Origin: Waddlia chondrophila WSU 86-1044
Lineage (GTDB): Bacteria; Chlamydiota; Chlamydiia; Chlamydiales; Waddliaceae
Assembly (NCBI RefSeq): GCF_000092785.1
Contig: NC_014225.1
Coordinates: 571,340-635,339, forward strand
Direction of reading: 5' to 3'
DNA: 64,000 nucleotides
In this document: in pieces, positions 1 to 8,545 of the stretch
How the letters are laid out: each line of letters starts with the position of its first letter
Numbering within the stretch: position 1 is the first letter of the stretch
Position numbers and translations under genes: made by a program
The notes under the pieces: model-generated
What the model saw: the letters and a program-made list of their open reading frames with translations, nothing else
What the model was told of the DNA's origin: nothing
Databases searched by the model: none

Positions 1-626
<626 letters not shown>

Positions 627-1376
627 ATGAAAATCAATAAATTTATTTTATTATCAAAAATTTTAATTGTATTATTTATCTTTAATCTTAACACTCTTTG
701 TGCCGCACGCCCGCATCGAGCATATAGCATAGAAAGTTCACTTGAAGCGAGGCATCCAAATGTTAGAGCCGTCATTCTCCAGTTAAAGCGCATGCCTGAA
801 TCAAACGAAGTGATTAGGCAAGCTCTTGGAATGGGGTCGATCACTGTTGAGATGAGTTCTAAAGGAATGCCTTTCAATGCAATGTGGGAAAACTATGAAA
901 GAAGAATTGTCGTTGACAAAAGAGCTTCAAAAGATCAGGGGAGTCTTTTATGCCATCTATTGTTTGAGTTGACGAATGCAGTTGCTGAGCCTAGATATCA
1001 AGAATTATGCGAGTTGGCAATTGATGGTTTGATCGATTGCGATTCTTATGTAGAGGCTGTGGAGAGGATCGAATATGAAAATATGGTTCGAACAGTTGCG
1101 ATTATTGAAAAGGGGATTTCTTCTGGCATTTTTCCGTCGACTGCGGGATGGGAAGTGATTCATGACTTTGACATCCATTACAAAATTCAGCAATTAGCTG
1201 GACATTCCTTATTAATTGCCAAGGAGTATCAGGAAATCACGGGAAGAAAACGCTTTTCTTCTTATCAAGGCACTGTAAAAAATCTTAAGAGAATGTCTCA
1301 TTCAGAAAAAATGTCGCTGATCGAATACCTGAGTTCGCAATATTTTCACTCAAAAAGAAAGATCTCCAACGCGTAG
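627..1376 (+). CDS. Secreted protein of unknown function
   Basis: Not recognised. The chosen start at 627 gives 249 residues with a standard signal peptide (MKINKF, a hydrophobic core, and a cleavage site near LCAA). An in-frame start at 540 is also possible but puts a second hydrophobic stretch in front. The mature protein is mostly helical. It contains FELTNA in the sequence context where secreted zinc-peptidase-like proteins of similar layout carry HExxH. The metal-binding His residues are absent, so any peptidase fold would be inactive; this link is weak inference. Neither start has a good Shine-Dalgarno sequence. The protein may act in the periplasm or be exported. Confidence 0.6.
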   Translation: MKINKFILLSKILIVLFIFNLNTLCAARPHRAYSIESSLEARHPNVRAVILQLKRMPESNEVIRQALGMGSITVEMSSKGMPFNAMWENYERRIVVDKRASKDQGSLLCHLLFELTNAVAEPRYQELCELAIDGLIDCDSYVEAVERIEYENMVRTVAIIEKGISSGIFPSTAGWEVIHDFDIHYKIQQLAGHSLLIAKEYQEITGRKRFSSYQGTVKNLKRMSHSEKMSLIEYLSSQYFHSKRKISNA

Positions 1377-1396
1377 GGTAATTCATAAACAGTTTT

Positions 1397-1453
1397 ACCC
1401 CTGATTGCGTCCATCTACAGCGTTTGTCCGGGGATTAGGCCGCAATCAGGGGT
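1397..1453. terminator. 13-bp inverted repeat, possible terminator
   Basis: The arms 1397-1409 and 1441-1453 are perfect complements (ACCCCTGATTGCG), separated by 31 nt. They lie just after the secreted-protein gene. There is no clean U-tract, so this may be an atypical terminator or the remnant of a small repeat element. Confidence 0.4.
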
Positions 1454-1540
1454 TTCAGTTCTTGTCAAAATTCCTTAATTCATTTACTACTTCAGATCTG
1501 TATCAATTCGATTTCGAAAAATAAATGGGGATTGCCGTTA

Positions 1541-2518
1541 ATGTGTACTCGCATTCTTTGGAATACTAATCATTTAGCTGTTGTCACAGGACGGTCGATG
1601 GACTGGCCGGAGCCTACCCAGCCACAATTGATGGTACTGCCTCGTGGGATGAAGCGAGATGGTGGACGTTTAGGGCCGGAGGTGGTGGTTGAAGAGAATC
1701 CCTTGCAGTGGACGTCAAAGTATGGAAGCATTGTTGTGACGATTTACGGTTTAGGTTCTGTCGATGGACTTAATGAAGAAGGACTTGGAATGCACTTGCT
1801 TTTCTTAACTGCAACAGATTATGGACCGCGTGATCGCAGCAAGCAGGGAGTTCAGGCTATGCTTTGGGGGCAGTATCTGCTCGATAATGCTTCAACTGTG
1901 GAAGAAGCAATAGAGCTGGTCGAACAAATTCAGCCTGTGATGGTTGGATATGCGGGCTATAAATCCTCAGTACATTTAGCTATTGAGGACAGGCTAGGGG
2001 ACTCAGCAGTGATTGAATATGTTGAAGGGAAACCAAGAATTTACCATGGGAAGCATTACCAAGTGATGACAAATGATCCGCCTTATGATCAGCAGTTGGA
2101 TATTTTGAAAACTTACGACTTCTCAAATGCTACGCGCGAAACTCCGTTGCCGGGAAATGTAGATCCCGTTTCGCGGTTTGTGCGGGCTAACTATTTTTTG
2201 CAAACGCAGCGGGAGCCAAAAAGCGAAAGGGAAGCAATTGCGGCAATCCTTTCGATTTCACGTAATACTTCTGTACCTTTCAACTCTCCCAACAAAGACC
2301 CAGGAACGATTTACGATACAGAATATCGTACTGTTTTAGATTCGACAAACCAACGCTACTTTTTTGAACTGACAACAAGTCCTAACTTAGTATGGGCTGA
2401 GCTCGCTAAGTTTGATTTATCTTCAAACGCTTCTGCTTTCGTTGTCAATCCTGACAACATAACGTTATCGGGTGATATTTCCAAAAAATTTGAAGAAATT
2501 CAAAAGAATCCATTTTAA
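1541..2518 (+). CDS. Linear amide C-N hydrolase, choloylglycine hydrolase / penicillin V acylase family
   Basis: N-terminal-nucleophile hydrolase that cleaves a non-peptide amide bond (bile-salt, penicillin V or N-acyl-amide type substrates in the family). ATG 1541 is chosen, not the upstream TTG at 1532, because it places Cys directly after Met (MCTRILW); that Cys becomes the catalytic N-terminus once Met is removed. GRSMDW supplies the family Arg18 and Asp21, TNDPPY supplies the oxyanion Asn, and a further Arg is in TEYRTV. The 325-residue length is normal. A purine-rich GGGGA at 1527-1531 serves as ribosome binding site. No signal peptide is visible, so the protein is probably cytosolic. 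It lies 28 bp before the terpene synthase gene and probably shares its transcript. The actual substrate is unknown. Confidence 0.88.
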   Translation: MCTRILWNTNHLAVVTGRSMDWPEPTQPQLMVLPRGMKRDGGRLGPEVVVEENPLQWTSKYGSIVVTIYGLGSVDGLNEEGLGMHLLFLTATDYGPRDRSKQGVQAMLWGQYLLDNASTVEEAIELVEQIQPVMVGYAGYKSSVHLAIEDRLGDSAVIEYVEGKPRIYHGKHYQVMTNDPPYDQQLDILKTYDFSNATRETPLPGNVDPVSRFVRANYFLQTQREPKSEREAIAAILSISRNTSVPFNSPNKDPGTIYDTEYRTVLDSTNQRYFFELTTSPNLVWAELAKFDLSSNASAFVVNPDNITLSGDISKKFEEIQKNPF

Positions 2519-2546
2519 TTCTTAATCTTTGAAAGGAGTATTGGTC

Positions 2547-3587
2547 ATGACTTTAAGAATTTCTGGCTCAGGGATAAATTCTTCTTCAGATTCATCAGAA
2601 TCTGTGTGGTCTGATCGAGACCCTAAGCATGTTGAGAGTCTCGTTCGAAAGGCTGTGGATAAGCTGGATTTGCCTTACAAAAAAACTGTGAGTCATCCTT
2701 ATTCTAACGAAGTTCAGAAATTAACAATCCAATGGATCCACAGATATCGGATCATTGAAGATCATGCTAAAATCGAAAAGATCAATGCTTCAAAATTTGC
2801 TGATTTTTTAGGACGGGCGCATCCTAGAGCTGATAAGGAAACATTAAGCATCGTTGTCGATTTTGCCACATGGTTATTTATCTATGACGATATGATCGAA
2901 AAATGCAGCAATCAAGAGACCGTTAACCGTTTTCATGAGCGTTCAATTGCCGTCCTTTCTGGAGAAAAAGTGAACGATGAAGACGATCCATTGACTCTTG
3001 GGTTGTCTGATATTGCTGAAAGAATAACGAAGATATGCAGCTCTCTGATTTGGAGGCAGCGGTTAATTAAAGAGATGCAGCGTTATTGTAATGGAACTCT
3101 TTGGGAGTTGTTCAATCGGGAAAAATCGAGAGTACCTCTTCTTGAAGAGTATCAATGCAAACGGTTGGATACGAGTGGAACGCAAGCCATGTTTTGCTTT
3201 ATTGAGATGATTGAAAAAGTGCAAATTTCACAAACAGTTTTTGAAAGCGATTATTTTAAAAAAATTTGCAGATTGGGAGCGAATTTGGTGAATTGGGAAA
3301 ACGATCTTCTCTCAGCGCCTAAAGAGATTAAGAGCGGCGATTTGCATAACCTCGTTTTTGTTTATCAAGGTCCATCCAGCAGCGGTTATGAAAAGGCTAT
3401 TGAAAGTGTTTGCGAAGATTTAAAAGACGATCTTGAACGTTTTCGGAAGTTGGCAAAAGAAATTCCGGATTTTGGATCTGAAACAGAAGCTGTGAAGAAG
3501 TATTTAACAGGAATTCAGGATTGGGTAGCGGCCCACCATTTTTGGGCAATAGAGTCGCCTCGTTATGTCATTAGTAAGAGCGTTTGA
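2547..3587 (+). CDS. Class I terpene synthase (terpene cyclase)
   Basis: Ionises a prenyl diphosphate and cyclises it. All hallmarks of bacterial class I terpene synthases are present in 346 residues: the aspartate-rich motif DDMIE (114-118), the NSE triad NDLLSAPKE (252-260), the effector Arg 46 residues before it (R206), the GDLHNLV stretch after NSE, and the C-terminal Arg-Tyr pair (339-340). ATG 2547 is chosen because AAAGGAG at 2530-2536 precedes it. Residues 7-20 are Ser-rich (SGSGINSSSDSSES) and not part of the fold. The product and chain length cannot be predicted. It is the middle gene of a close three-gene group. Terpene synthases are unusual in Chlamydiae, so acquisition by transfer is plausible. 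Confidence 0.93.
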   Translation: MTLRISGSGINSSSDSSESVWSDRDPKHVESLVRKAVDKLDLPYKKTVSHPYSNEVQKLTIQWIHRYRIIEDHAKIEKINASKFADFLGRAHPRADKETLSIVVDFATWLFIYDDMIEKCSNQETVNRFHERSIAVLSGEKVNDEDDPLTLGLSDIAERITKICSSLIWRQRLIKEMQRYCNGTLWELFNREKSRVPLLEEYQCKRLDTSGTQAMFCFIEMIEKVQISQTVFESDYFKKICRLGANLVNWENDLLSAPKEIKSGDLHNLVFVYQGPSSSGYEKAIESVCEDLKDDLERFRKLAKEIPDFGSETEAVKKYLTGIQDWVAAHHFWAIESPRYVISKSV

Positions 3588-3611
3588 AAATTTATTAAAT
3601 TGGAGAATTTC

Positions 3612-5477
3612 ATGAATTCGTTATCAGATTTTTCCGTTAGCTCGTCTTCATCGTCTTCTATAGTGGTCGATGGAGGCCTCGAGTCTCCTCGTTCAGTTTT
3701 CAAAAAGCATCCCTTTACCTTAGCTGAAGGCAAATTGAAACCGACAAATTACATTAACCCGGGTATAGGAAAAAGGCTTGAAGAAAGTTATAGAGATGTA
3801 AGAGAAATTAATAAGAAGATTGAGAAAAGCATGAGAAAACTGAATCCCGAGGATCTCAGCGTTGTCAATCAAAAAGCATTGGAAAGATTAGGCTTTTTGA
3901 TCAGGAAACAGCAGGAGGCTTACGGTCGATATTGTCACAATATGAGCATGCTGCATATCGGAACAGATTACGTTGAGCGGGAACAAGGGAAGAAATTTCC
4001 TTTTTTTCTCTTTTGTCGAGAAACTTTTTTTCAAAACACTGATGAGAAATTGAGAGAATATCTCAATAAGACAATTGTCTTGGATCCTTCGAAACCTTTT
4101 CACAAAAAGCAGCGTTTTGATCTTGTGCATCCGAAGTGGCTGCAAGAATTGTTTCCTAAGGAGAAAAAAGAGCAGACTGTTGAGGTCGATAAAAAAAAGA
4201 GAGAGTTGCATCTCTTGGTCTTATACAAAGAAGCTCTTTGCTATTTTTGTCATCGGTTGAAAAATGAACAGGCTTCTTTAAAGAAAACAAGTGAATTTGC
4301 CAATGTGGATCAAGTGGATCAAATGATTGGAAAAATCAAGAAAATTTTAGAAAAGAATAAGGATGTTCAGAAGCTTTTGGAGCTTGTTTCAGAGGAGGTT
4401 TCGATTTATCTCGAAGGGTCTTTTCAGCAGCAAATTTTTGACAAGGCTGCAGAGGCGTTTCTTCATGCTTTGGAAAAGAGTTATCAAAGAGAGGTAGCTT
4501 ATTGCAATGAGAGCATTTGCAAAGCTGTGTTGGAAGCGTTCAATAGTGAGAAAAACCGCCCTTTAGCTGTTGAGTCCAGTCGTGCAGTGATCGGAGGCAT
4601 CATCACTTTCTTGGAAAAACGGGGTAAGCATGACAAAATACTTCTTCCTCCTTTTAAAGGTCCTCCAATGGATGCAGAAGGCGATGCCGATTATGAAAAG
4701 CTTATGGAAAGGAAGGTGCAAGAGTACGTTGTTGAATGTCAAAAGTTAGTTGGGGAGAAGGTGTTTTGCGATGATCAAGTTGTGATCAACTTTTCGATGC
4801 TTCTACCGCAGTTTGCAAGCCAAGAGTGTCCGGGGCCTGAGAATGAAAGCGCGCTAAGCGCGCAGGAGCGTATTTTTAATTTTCTGATGACTTTGGAAGA
4901 AGATCAAGGGCTTACAAAAAAATTTCGGGCGTTTATGAATGCAGAGCTTATGCGATCCAATAGAAAGTGTATGAAAAGATTGGGAGAGAAAAATAAGGAT
5001 TGCATGGAGATTCGCAAGTATTTGCTGTATTTTTACCGCGCACCATTTCAAACTTACTTGAATGAACCTGTAAAGGCTTTAAAAGAGATTGATGAGAGGA
5101 TTTTCAAAGAGATTTACAAGACTTCGATTTTTGTGCAGTTGAAGGATTGGAAAGATGACGAAACGAAAAAAATCATTATTGGTTTTGATGAAGAGGTTGT
5201 AAATTTTCAATTTTTGAGAAGGGGAGCGATTGGATTGGCGAGTGAGAATCCTGCAGGAGTTCTTGTGCAAGATCTTTCGATTATGGTTTCGCGTCCAAGG
5301 AAATACGAGACGGAAATCAAGGATCCGGTCAAATTAAGGTTTTATTGTGAGAAACGCAAGGATTTGACAAGAGAGGAAGAGAAGGAATTGAATCGCTACT
5401 TGGGAAGGATAGCATTTATTTTGAAAATGTTAAAATTTCCTCCTCTGGAAATCAGGGAGATAGAAGACGAATCATAG
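3612..5477 (+). CDS. Large unknown protein with Ser-rich N-terminus
   Basis: Not recognised. Start 3612 is preceded by GGAGA at 3602-3606; an upstream TTG at 3600 is in frame but overlaps that site. The product is 621 residues, rich in Lys and Glu and mostly helical, without signal peptide or membrane segments. Residues 2-15 are dominated by Ser (SLSDFSVSSSSSSS), echoing the N-terminus of the terpene synthase 24 bp upstream. Such Ser-rich starts are common among type III secretion substrates of chlamydiae, so an effector role is possible, but this is inference. Co-transcription with the synthase is likely from the spacing. Confidence 0.7.
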   Translation: MNSLSDFSVSSSSSSSIVVDGGLESPRSVFKKHPFTLAEGKLKPTNYINPGIGKRLEESYRDVREINKKIEKSMRKLNPEDLSVVNQKALERLGFLIRKQQEAYGRYCHNMSMLHIGTDYVEREQGKKFPFFLFCRETFFQNTDEKLREYLNKTIVLDPSKPFHKKQRFDLVHPKWLQELFPKEKKEQTVEVDKKKRELHLLVLYKEALCYFCHRLKNEQASLKKTSEFANVDQVDQMIGKIKKILEKNKDVQKLLELVSEEVSIYLEGSFQQQIFDKAAEAFLHALEKSYQREVAYCNESICKAVLEAFNSEKNRPLAVESSRAVIGGIITFLEKRGKHDKILLPPFKGPPMDAEGDADYEKLMERKVQEYVVECQKLVGEKVFCDDQVVINFSMLLPQFASQECPGPENESALSAQERIFNFLMTLEEDQGLTKKFRAFMNAELMRSNRKCMKRLGEKNKDCMEIRKYLLYFYRAPFQTYLNEPVKALKEIDERIFKEIYKTSIFVQLKDWKDDETKKIIIGFDEEVVNFQFLRRGAIGLASENPAGVLVQDLSIMVSRPRKYETEIKDPVKLRFYCEKRKDLTREEEKELNRYLGRIAFILKMLKFPPLEIREIEDES

Positions 5478-5485
5478 GTGATTGC

Positions 5486-6689
5486 GAGATATTTTCAAAT
5501 GTTGTGTTTCGAATCCTTAAGTGCACCCTGATTTGAAATTTATTTATGCTATTTTTTCAGCCTCTTGAGCTTCTATTCCGTCTTTAAAAATCACTCCCTT
5601 GATCACTTTTTCAATCATTTCACAGCCCTTAAGCTTTCTCCATTTCTTTTCAGCCGATGTCGCTAGTTTGAATACCATGGTCAATGTGGCAGTAACTGAA
5701 CCACAACCTTTGGTCTGTCTTGTCCGATGTCTAATTGTTGCAAAAGTGGACTCGATTGGATTGGTTGTCCTGATGTGCTGCCAATGGATTGCAGGGAAGT
5801 TATAGAAGCTAAACAGCTGCGCCTTATCTTTTTCAAGACAAGCGCAGGCTTTGGGGTATTTGTCTCGATATGTTTTTAAAAATGTTTCAAATGCAGCCAA
5901 TCCATCTTCTTTGGTTGGAGCCATATAGATTTCATGGATGGCCTTTTTCGCATTTACCTGCACGCTTTTAGGCATCTTATCAAGCACATTGGCCGTCTTA
6001 TGCACCCAACACCGCTGCTGCTTTGTCTTCGGGAATACTTCTTCTATCGCAGACCAAAATCCAAGCGCGCCGTCTCCTATCGCAAGCTCTGGTGGAGTGC
6101 ATAACCCGCGCCGCTTTAAATTTTCTAAAACCTCCGTCCAGGAAATCTTGCCCTCTCTATAACCATTGTGGATCGCTATAAGCTCTTTTTTTCTATTGGG
6201 CAAAGCGCCGAGAATGACAAGAAAACAGATGCGGTCATCTTCAAGACGAACATTGAAATAGATGCCATCTACCCAGATGTAAGCGTAGCGCTTTCCTTGA
6301 AGAGAGCGCTTGTTCCAGTCTTTGTATTCCTGCTCCCAAGATTGTTTTAAACGAGTGATGTTAGCTGCGGATAATCCTTTCGCATCCTTGCCCATTATCG
6401 CTTCAAGAGCCTCCTGGAAATTATTCGTAGATATTCCTCTGAGATAAAGAGCTGGAATGACCGCCTCTAGAGACGGCGCTCTCCTCAAATATTTTGGAAG
6501 AATTGCGCTTGAGTACTTTGTAAAGCCGTTCTTATCGCGTACTCGAGGTTGTTTCACAGCTATTGGCCCAATTCCTGTTTGCACTTCCCTTTCAGGCAGG
6601 TAACCGTTGCGCACAAATTGTTTTCTTCCTTCGGAGTTCGTCCTGCTACTCATCGATTCAAGGTGTTCATTGACTTCATTTTCAACAGC
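5486..6689 (-). mobile_element. IS256-family element, truncated at its transposase 5' side
   Basis: A partial copy of the element at 27845-29243. The outer end at 5486 (GAGATATTTTCAAATG...) and the inner repeat near 5519-5540 match the corresponding end of the intact copy. Homology stops at about 6689, within the transposase, so the other terminal repeat and about 35 codons are missing. Beyond the break lies the large palindrome next to the tmRNA duplicate. Confidence 0.8.
5544..6689 (-). pseudogene. IS256-family (mutator type) transposase, 5'-truncated
   Basis: DDE transposase of the mutator type. The two Asp regions (YIWVDGIYF, AIGDGALGF) and the Glu in ESTFATIRHR are intact, and the protein is close to the full copy at 27931. 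The first 35 codons of that copy have no counterpart: reading upstream of AVENEVNE runs into unrelated sequence (open to 6800, MYRWKDGVMEAV...). The native start and ribosome binding site are gone, so it is unlikely to make active transposase. It may still be mobilised in trans only if both ends were present, which they are not. Confidence 0.85.
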
Positions 6690-6733
6690 AAAAATGACAA
6701 GGCTTTCGTAATGTTTAATAAGGTTTGGAGGTT

Positions 6734-6896
6734 TCCACCTCCAACAGCACCTTGTCAAAGCACAAACGGCTTCCATCACCCCATCTTTCCAGCGATACAC
6801 TCCTCGTCAGACCGATAGGTCTGACTTCGTCGCGATCGTGAAAATCTGAAGCAATAGAAGCCGTTTGTATCTTCAAACAGTACTGTTGGAGGTGGA
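6734..6896. repeat. Long imperfect palindrome overlapping the tmRNA duplicate
   Basis: Perfect arm blocks are placed symmetrically about position 6815: TCCACCTCCAACAG at 6734-6747 pairs with 6883-6896; ACAAACGGCTTC at 6762-6773 pairs with 6857-6868; GTCAGACC at 6806-6813 pairs with 6818-6825. The sequence between blocks pairs only partly. The outer right arm is the tmRNA acceptor end, so the left arm is an inverted copy of it. A further 7-bp hairpin (6726-6732 with 6737-6743) uses the same TGGAGGT motif. The origin is unknown: a miniature inverted-repeat element or a rearranged integration end. Confidence 0.75.
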
Positions 6897-6910
6897 GAGA
6901 ATCGAACTCT
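6887..6910. repeat. Distal att site: duplicate of the tmRNA 3' end
   Basis: A 24-bp perfect direct repeat of 10725-10748, which is the acceptor strand and T-arm of the tmRNA gene. The sequence to its right (6911 on) cannot fold into a tRNA or tmRNA, so this is an isolated 3' fragment of the kind left by site-specific integration. Confidence 0.8.
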
Positions 6911-7055
6911 ATTCTATTGCTAAAACCAGGTTAAACTAGAATAAACAAGATTGAGACTATAAGCGATTTACGAAAAATTGAGTGAGCTGGTATGTGCTAT
7001 TTTACACTGGTTTTTTCTGGTCTAGTGCGTAAAATTTGCGCAAAAATTGAACTCT
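6911..7055. other. Non-coding end of the tmRNA island
   Basis: AT-rich sequence without a supportable gene. It contains one copy of a 33-bp direct repeat (7008-7040) whose partner is near the other island end. Confidence 0.5.
7008..7040. repeat. 33-bp direct repeat inside the island, copy 1
   Basis: Matches 10591-10623 at 27 of 33 positions, with a perfect 14-bp core GTCTAGTGCGTAAA. The two copies sit about 100 bp inside the two att sites and in the same orientation, so they could be recombinase arm sites or an older duplication. Confidence 0.6.
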
Positions 7056-7712
7056 CTAAAACGAGTCTTGGATATCACTGATCCAATCATCGCTATTCCA
7101 GGAAGAGAGATAATTTTTGATAGGTAGCAGCTTTTCAAGAGGATTTCCTGCCTGCCATTTTCCTGCAAGCTCAGAAAATGGGATTTTAATCGTAAAGGGA
7201 CCGTCGGCAAATCCACCAACTGTATAGGGTTGGAAAATGAGGATTAACGATTCGTGGTCTACAACAAAAGTTTTTAGAAATTCTAAATCTAATCGATCAT
7301 GGAGAGGCTCTGAACTTTGGAAATAAGAGAGCTCAATCTTATTCTTGAGAGAGTTTTCGCAATAAATTCTCAAAAACTCTTTTTGATTATCCAAAGGAAA
7401 CAAGTCCTCTAAAGTGATCTCTTTAAAAGAGCCATTTGTTTTCACATAGGTTTTACCTTCATAATGGATCCATCCATGGGGCAGATGTGCATACACAAAC
7501 AAATCTCCCATCAGGCTCACCACATCATCTGAAAACAAAACAGTTTTCAAATGGTAATTCATGCGGAAAGGACCTTCTTCTAAAGCACTTTCTGTTAAAA
7601 TAGTGGAGATGAAATCTTTTTTGATCTCCTCTAAATCGCCAAAACTCTTTCGCTCTTTATCAGTAGAGCATCCAGTACAGATAAGAAGAAAAAAAAGGCA
7701 AAACATTTTCAT
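7056..7712 (-). CDS. Lipoprotein with DUF3298 (RsiV-like) C-terminal domain
   Basis: 218 residues. The N-terminus is a lipoprotein signal with lipobox LICTGC, giving a lipidated Cys near residue 15, so the protein should be membrane-anchored and face the periplasm. The C-terminal region (FQPYTVGGFADGPFTIKIPF, then SELAGKW) matches the end of DUF3298, the domain found in the anti-sigma factor RsiV and in many peripheral lipoproteins. No sigma factor gene is adjacent. It is the last gene before the island end and follows the lysozyme-like gene by 19 bp. The precise role is unknown. Confidence 0.72.
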   Translation of the reverse strand: MKMFCLFFLLICTGCSTDKERKSFGDLEEIKKDFISTILTESALEEGPFRMNYHLKTVLFSDDVVSLMGDLFVYAHLPHGWIHYEGKTYVKTNGSFKEITLEDLFPLDNQKEFLRIYCENSLKNKIELSYFQSSEPLHDRLDLEFLKTFVVDHESLILIFQPYTVGGFADGPFTIKIPFSELAGKWQAGNPLEKLLPIKNYLSSWNSDDWISDIQDSF

Positions 7713-7731
7713 AGGAACAAATTAAACCCTT

Positions 7732-8430
7732 TTAAGTAACGACAACGAAACTGTGCTGACCATGCTCAGGACGTAGATAGTGATTTCCATTTTTCATATG
7801 GACAAGGACTGCATGCAGCCTACCTTCAAAGGCCCATTTTATAGCATCTTGTTTTAGGAGCCATACAGGTCCACCTTCGATGCAAACCTGATATTCGGTA
7901 ATAACACCTTGTTTCTTGTGCACTCCAGAAATAATCCATCTTGGAATAAAATCTTCATTGCCAACTTCCCAGCATTCATTTTTTTCTATAGCTTTCCAGT
8001 ATCTTTCAAATTCCTCATCCGATAGAGAGCTGATTTTGCGATTAGGATCAAGATTGCTCATTTTTGCAATCTTTGGACCATGACCAGGATCCTCTTGAAC
8101 ATATCTGATTGAGGCTTCTAATAACGTTAGGTTTCGATAGCGGCTGCCTCTTAACATAACAATCAAAGCCTCATGTCCTGTTTCATAGTCGGGATAAACA
8201 GCATATTCATACCCCCCAGATCCTGCTGAGCCGATAGCACGTCTATCTTTGCCCATACTATAACGACTTTTAAGAAGCGCTCCTGGATTATTACATCTCC
8301 AAGTTCGTTTACCACCGCTTCGGATAACCATGTTGCCTTGTTCATCGAAATACTGAACCGTGAACATATTTGGTGGGTCTCCAATATTAGGAGGACCTGC
8401 TTTAGCTTTCACAAAAACCATTTTATTCAC
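7732..8430 (-). CDS. Phage-type lysozyme-like protein with DUF3892-like tail
   Basis: 232 residues, no signal peptide. Residues about 44-115 (CNNPGALL, then AVYPDYETGHEAL, then LTLLEASIRY) match the lysozyme-like domain of phage structural proteins that begin with an NNPGN-type motif. The last 60 residues (EYQVCIEGGPVWLLKQDAIK...HYLRPEHGQHSFVVVT) resemble DUF3892, a small domain of unknown function. If active it would attack peptidoglycan; a catalytic Glu cannot be assigned with confidence. The phage-like character fits an island of phage origin. Confidence 0.6.
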   Translation of the reverse strand: MNKMVFVKAKAGPPNIGDPPNMFTVQYFDEQGNMVIRSGGKRTWRCNNPGALLKSRYSMGKDRRAIGSAGSGGYEYAVYPDYETGHEALIVMLRGSRYRNLTLLEASIRYVQEDPGHGPKIAKMSNLDPNRKISSLSDEEFERYWKAIEKNECWEVGNEDFIPRWIISGVHKKQGVITEYQVCIEGGPVWLLKQDAIKWAFEGRLHAVLVHMKNGNHYLRPEHGQHSFVVVT

Positions 8431-8545
8431 CTAACTATGCTATTAAGGAGCCAAATGCCATCCTATTGTAGCGATGTCCAAGGAAAAATCAAATGGATTT
8501 CGTTTTTCAGACTCGGGTGCGTCATTGGTCTTATTTCTTGAGTTC

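Noticed and set aside
6687-6800. N-terminal extension of the truncated IS256 transposase (MYRWKDGVMEAV...)
   Set aside because: It is translated palindrome and flank sequence; the intact copy has a different N-terminus.
6887-6960. Possible tRNA gene ending at the TGGAGGTGGAGAG sequence
   Set aside because: Only a T-arm and acceptor half are present; no D-arm, anticodon arm or 5' acceptor strand can be found.
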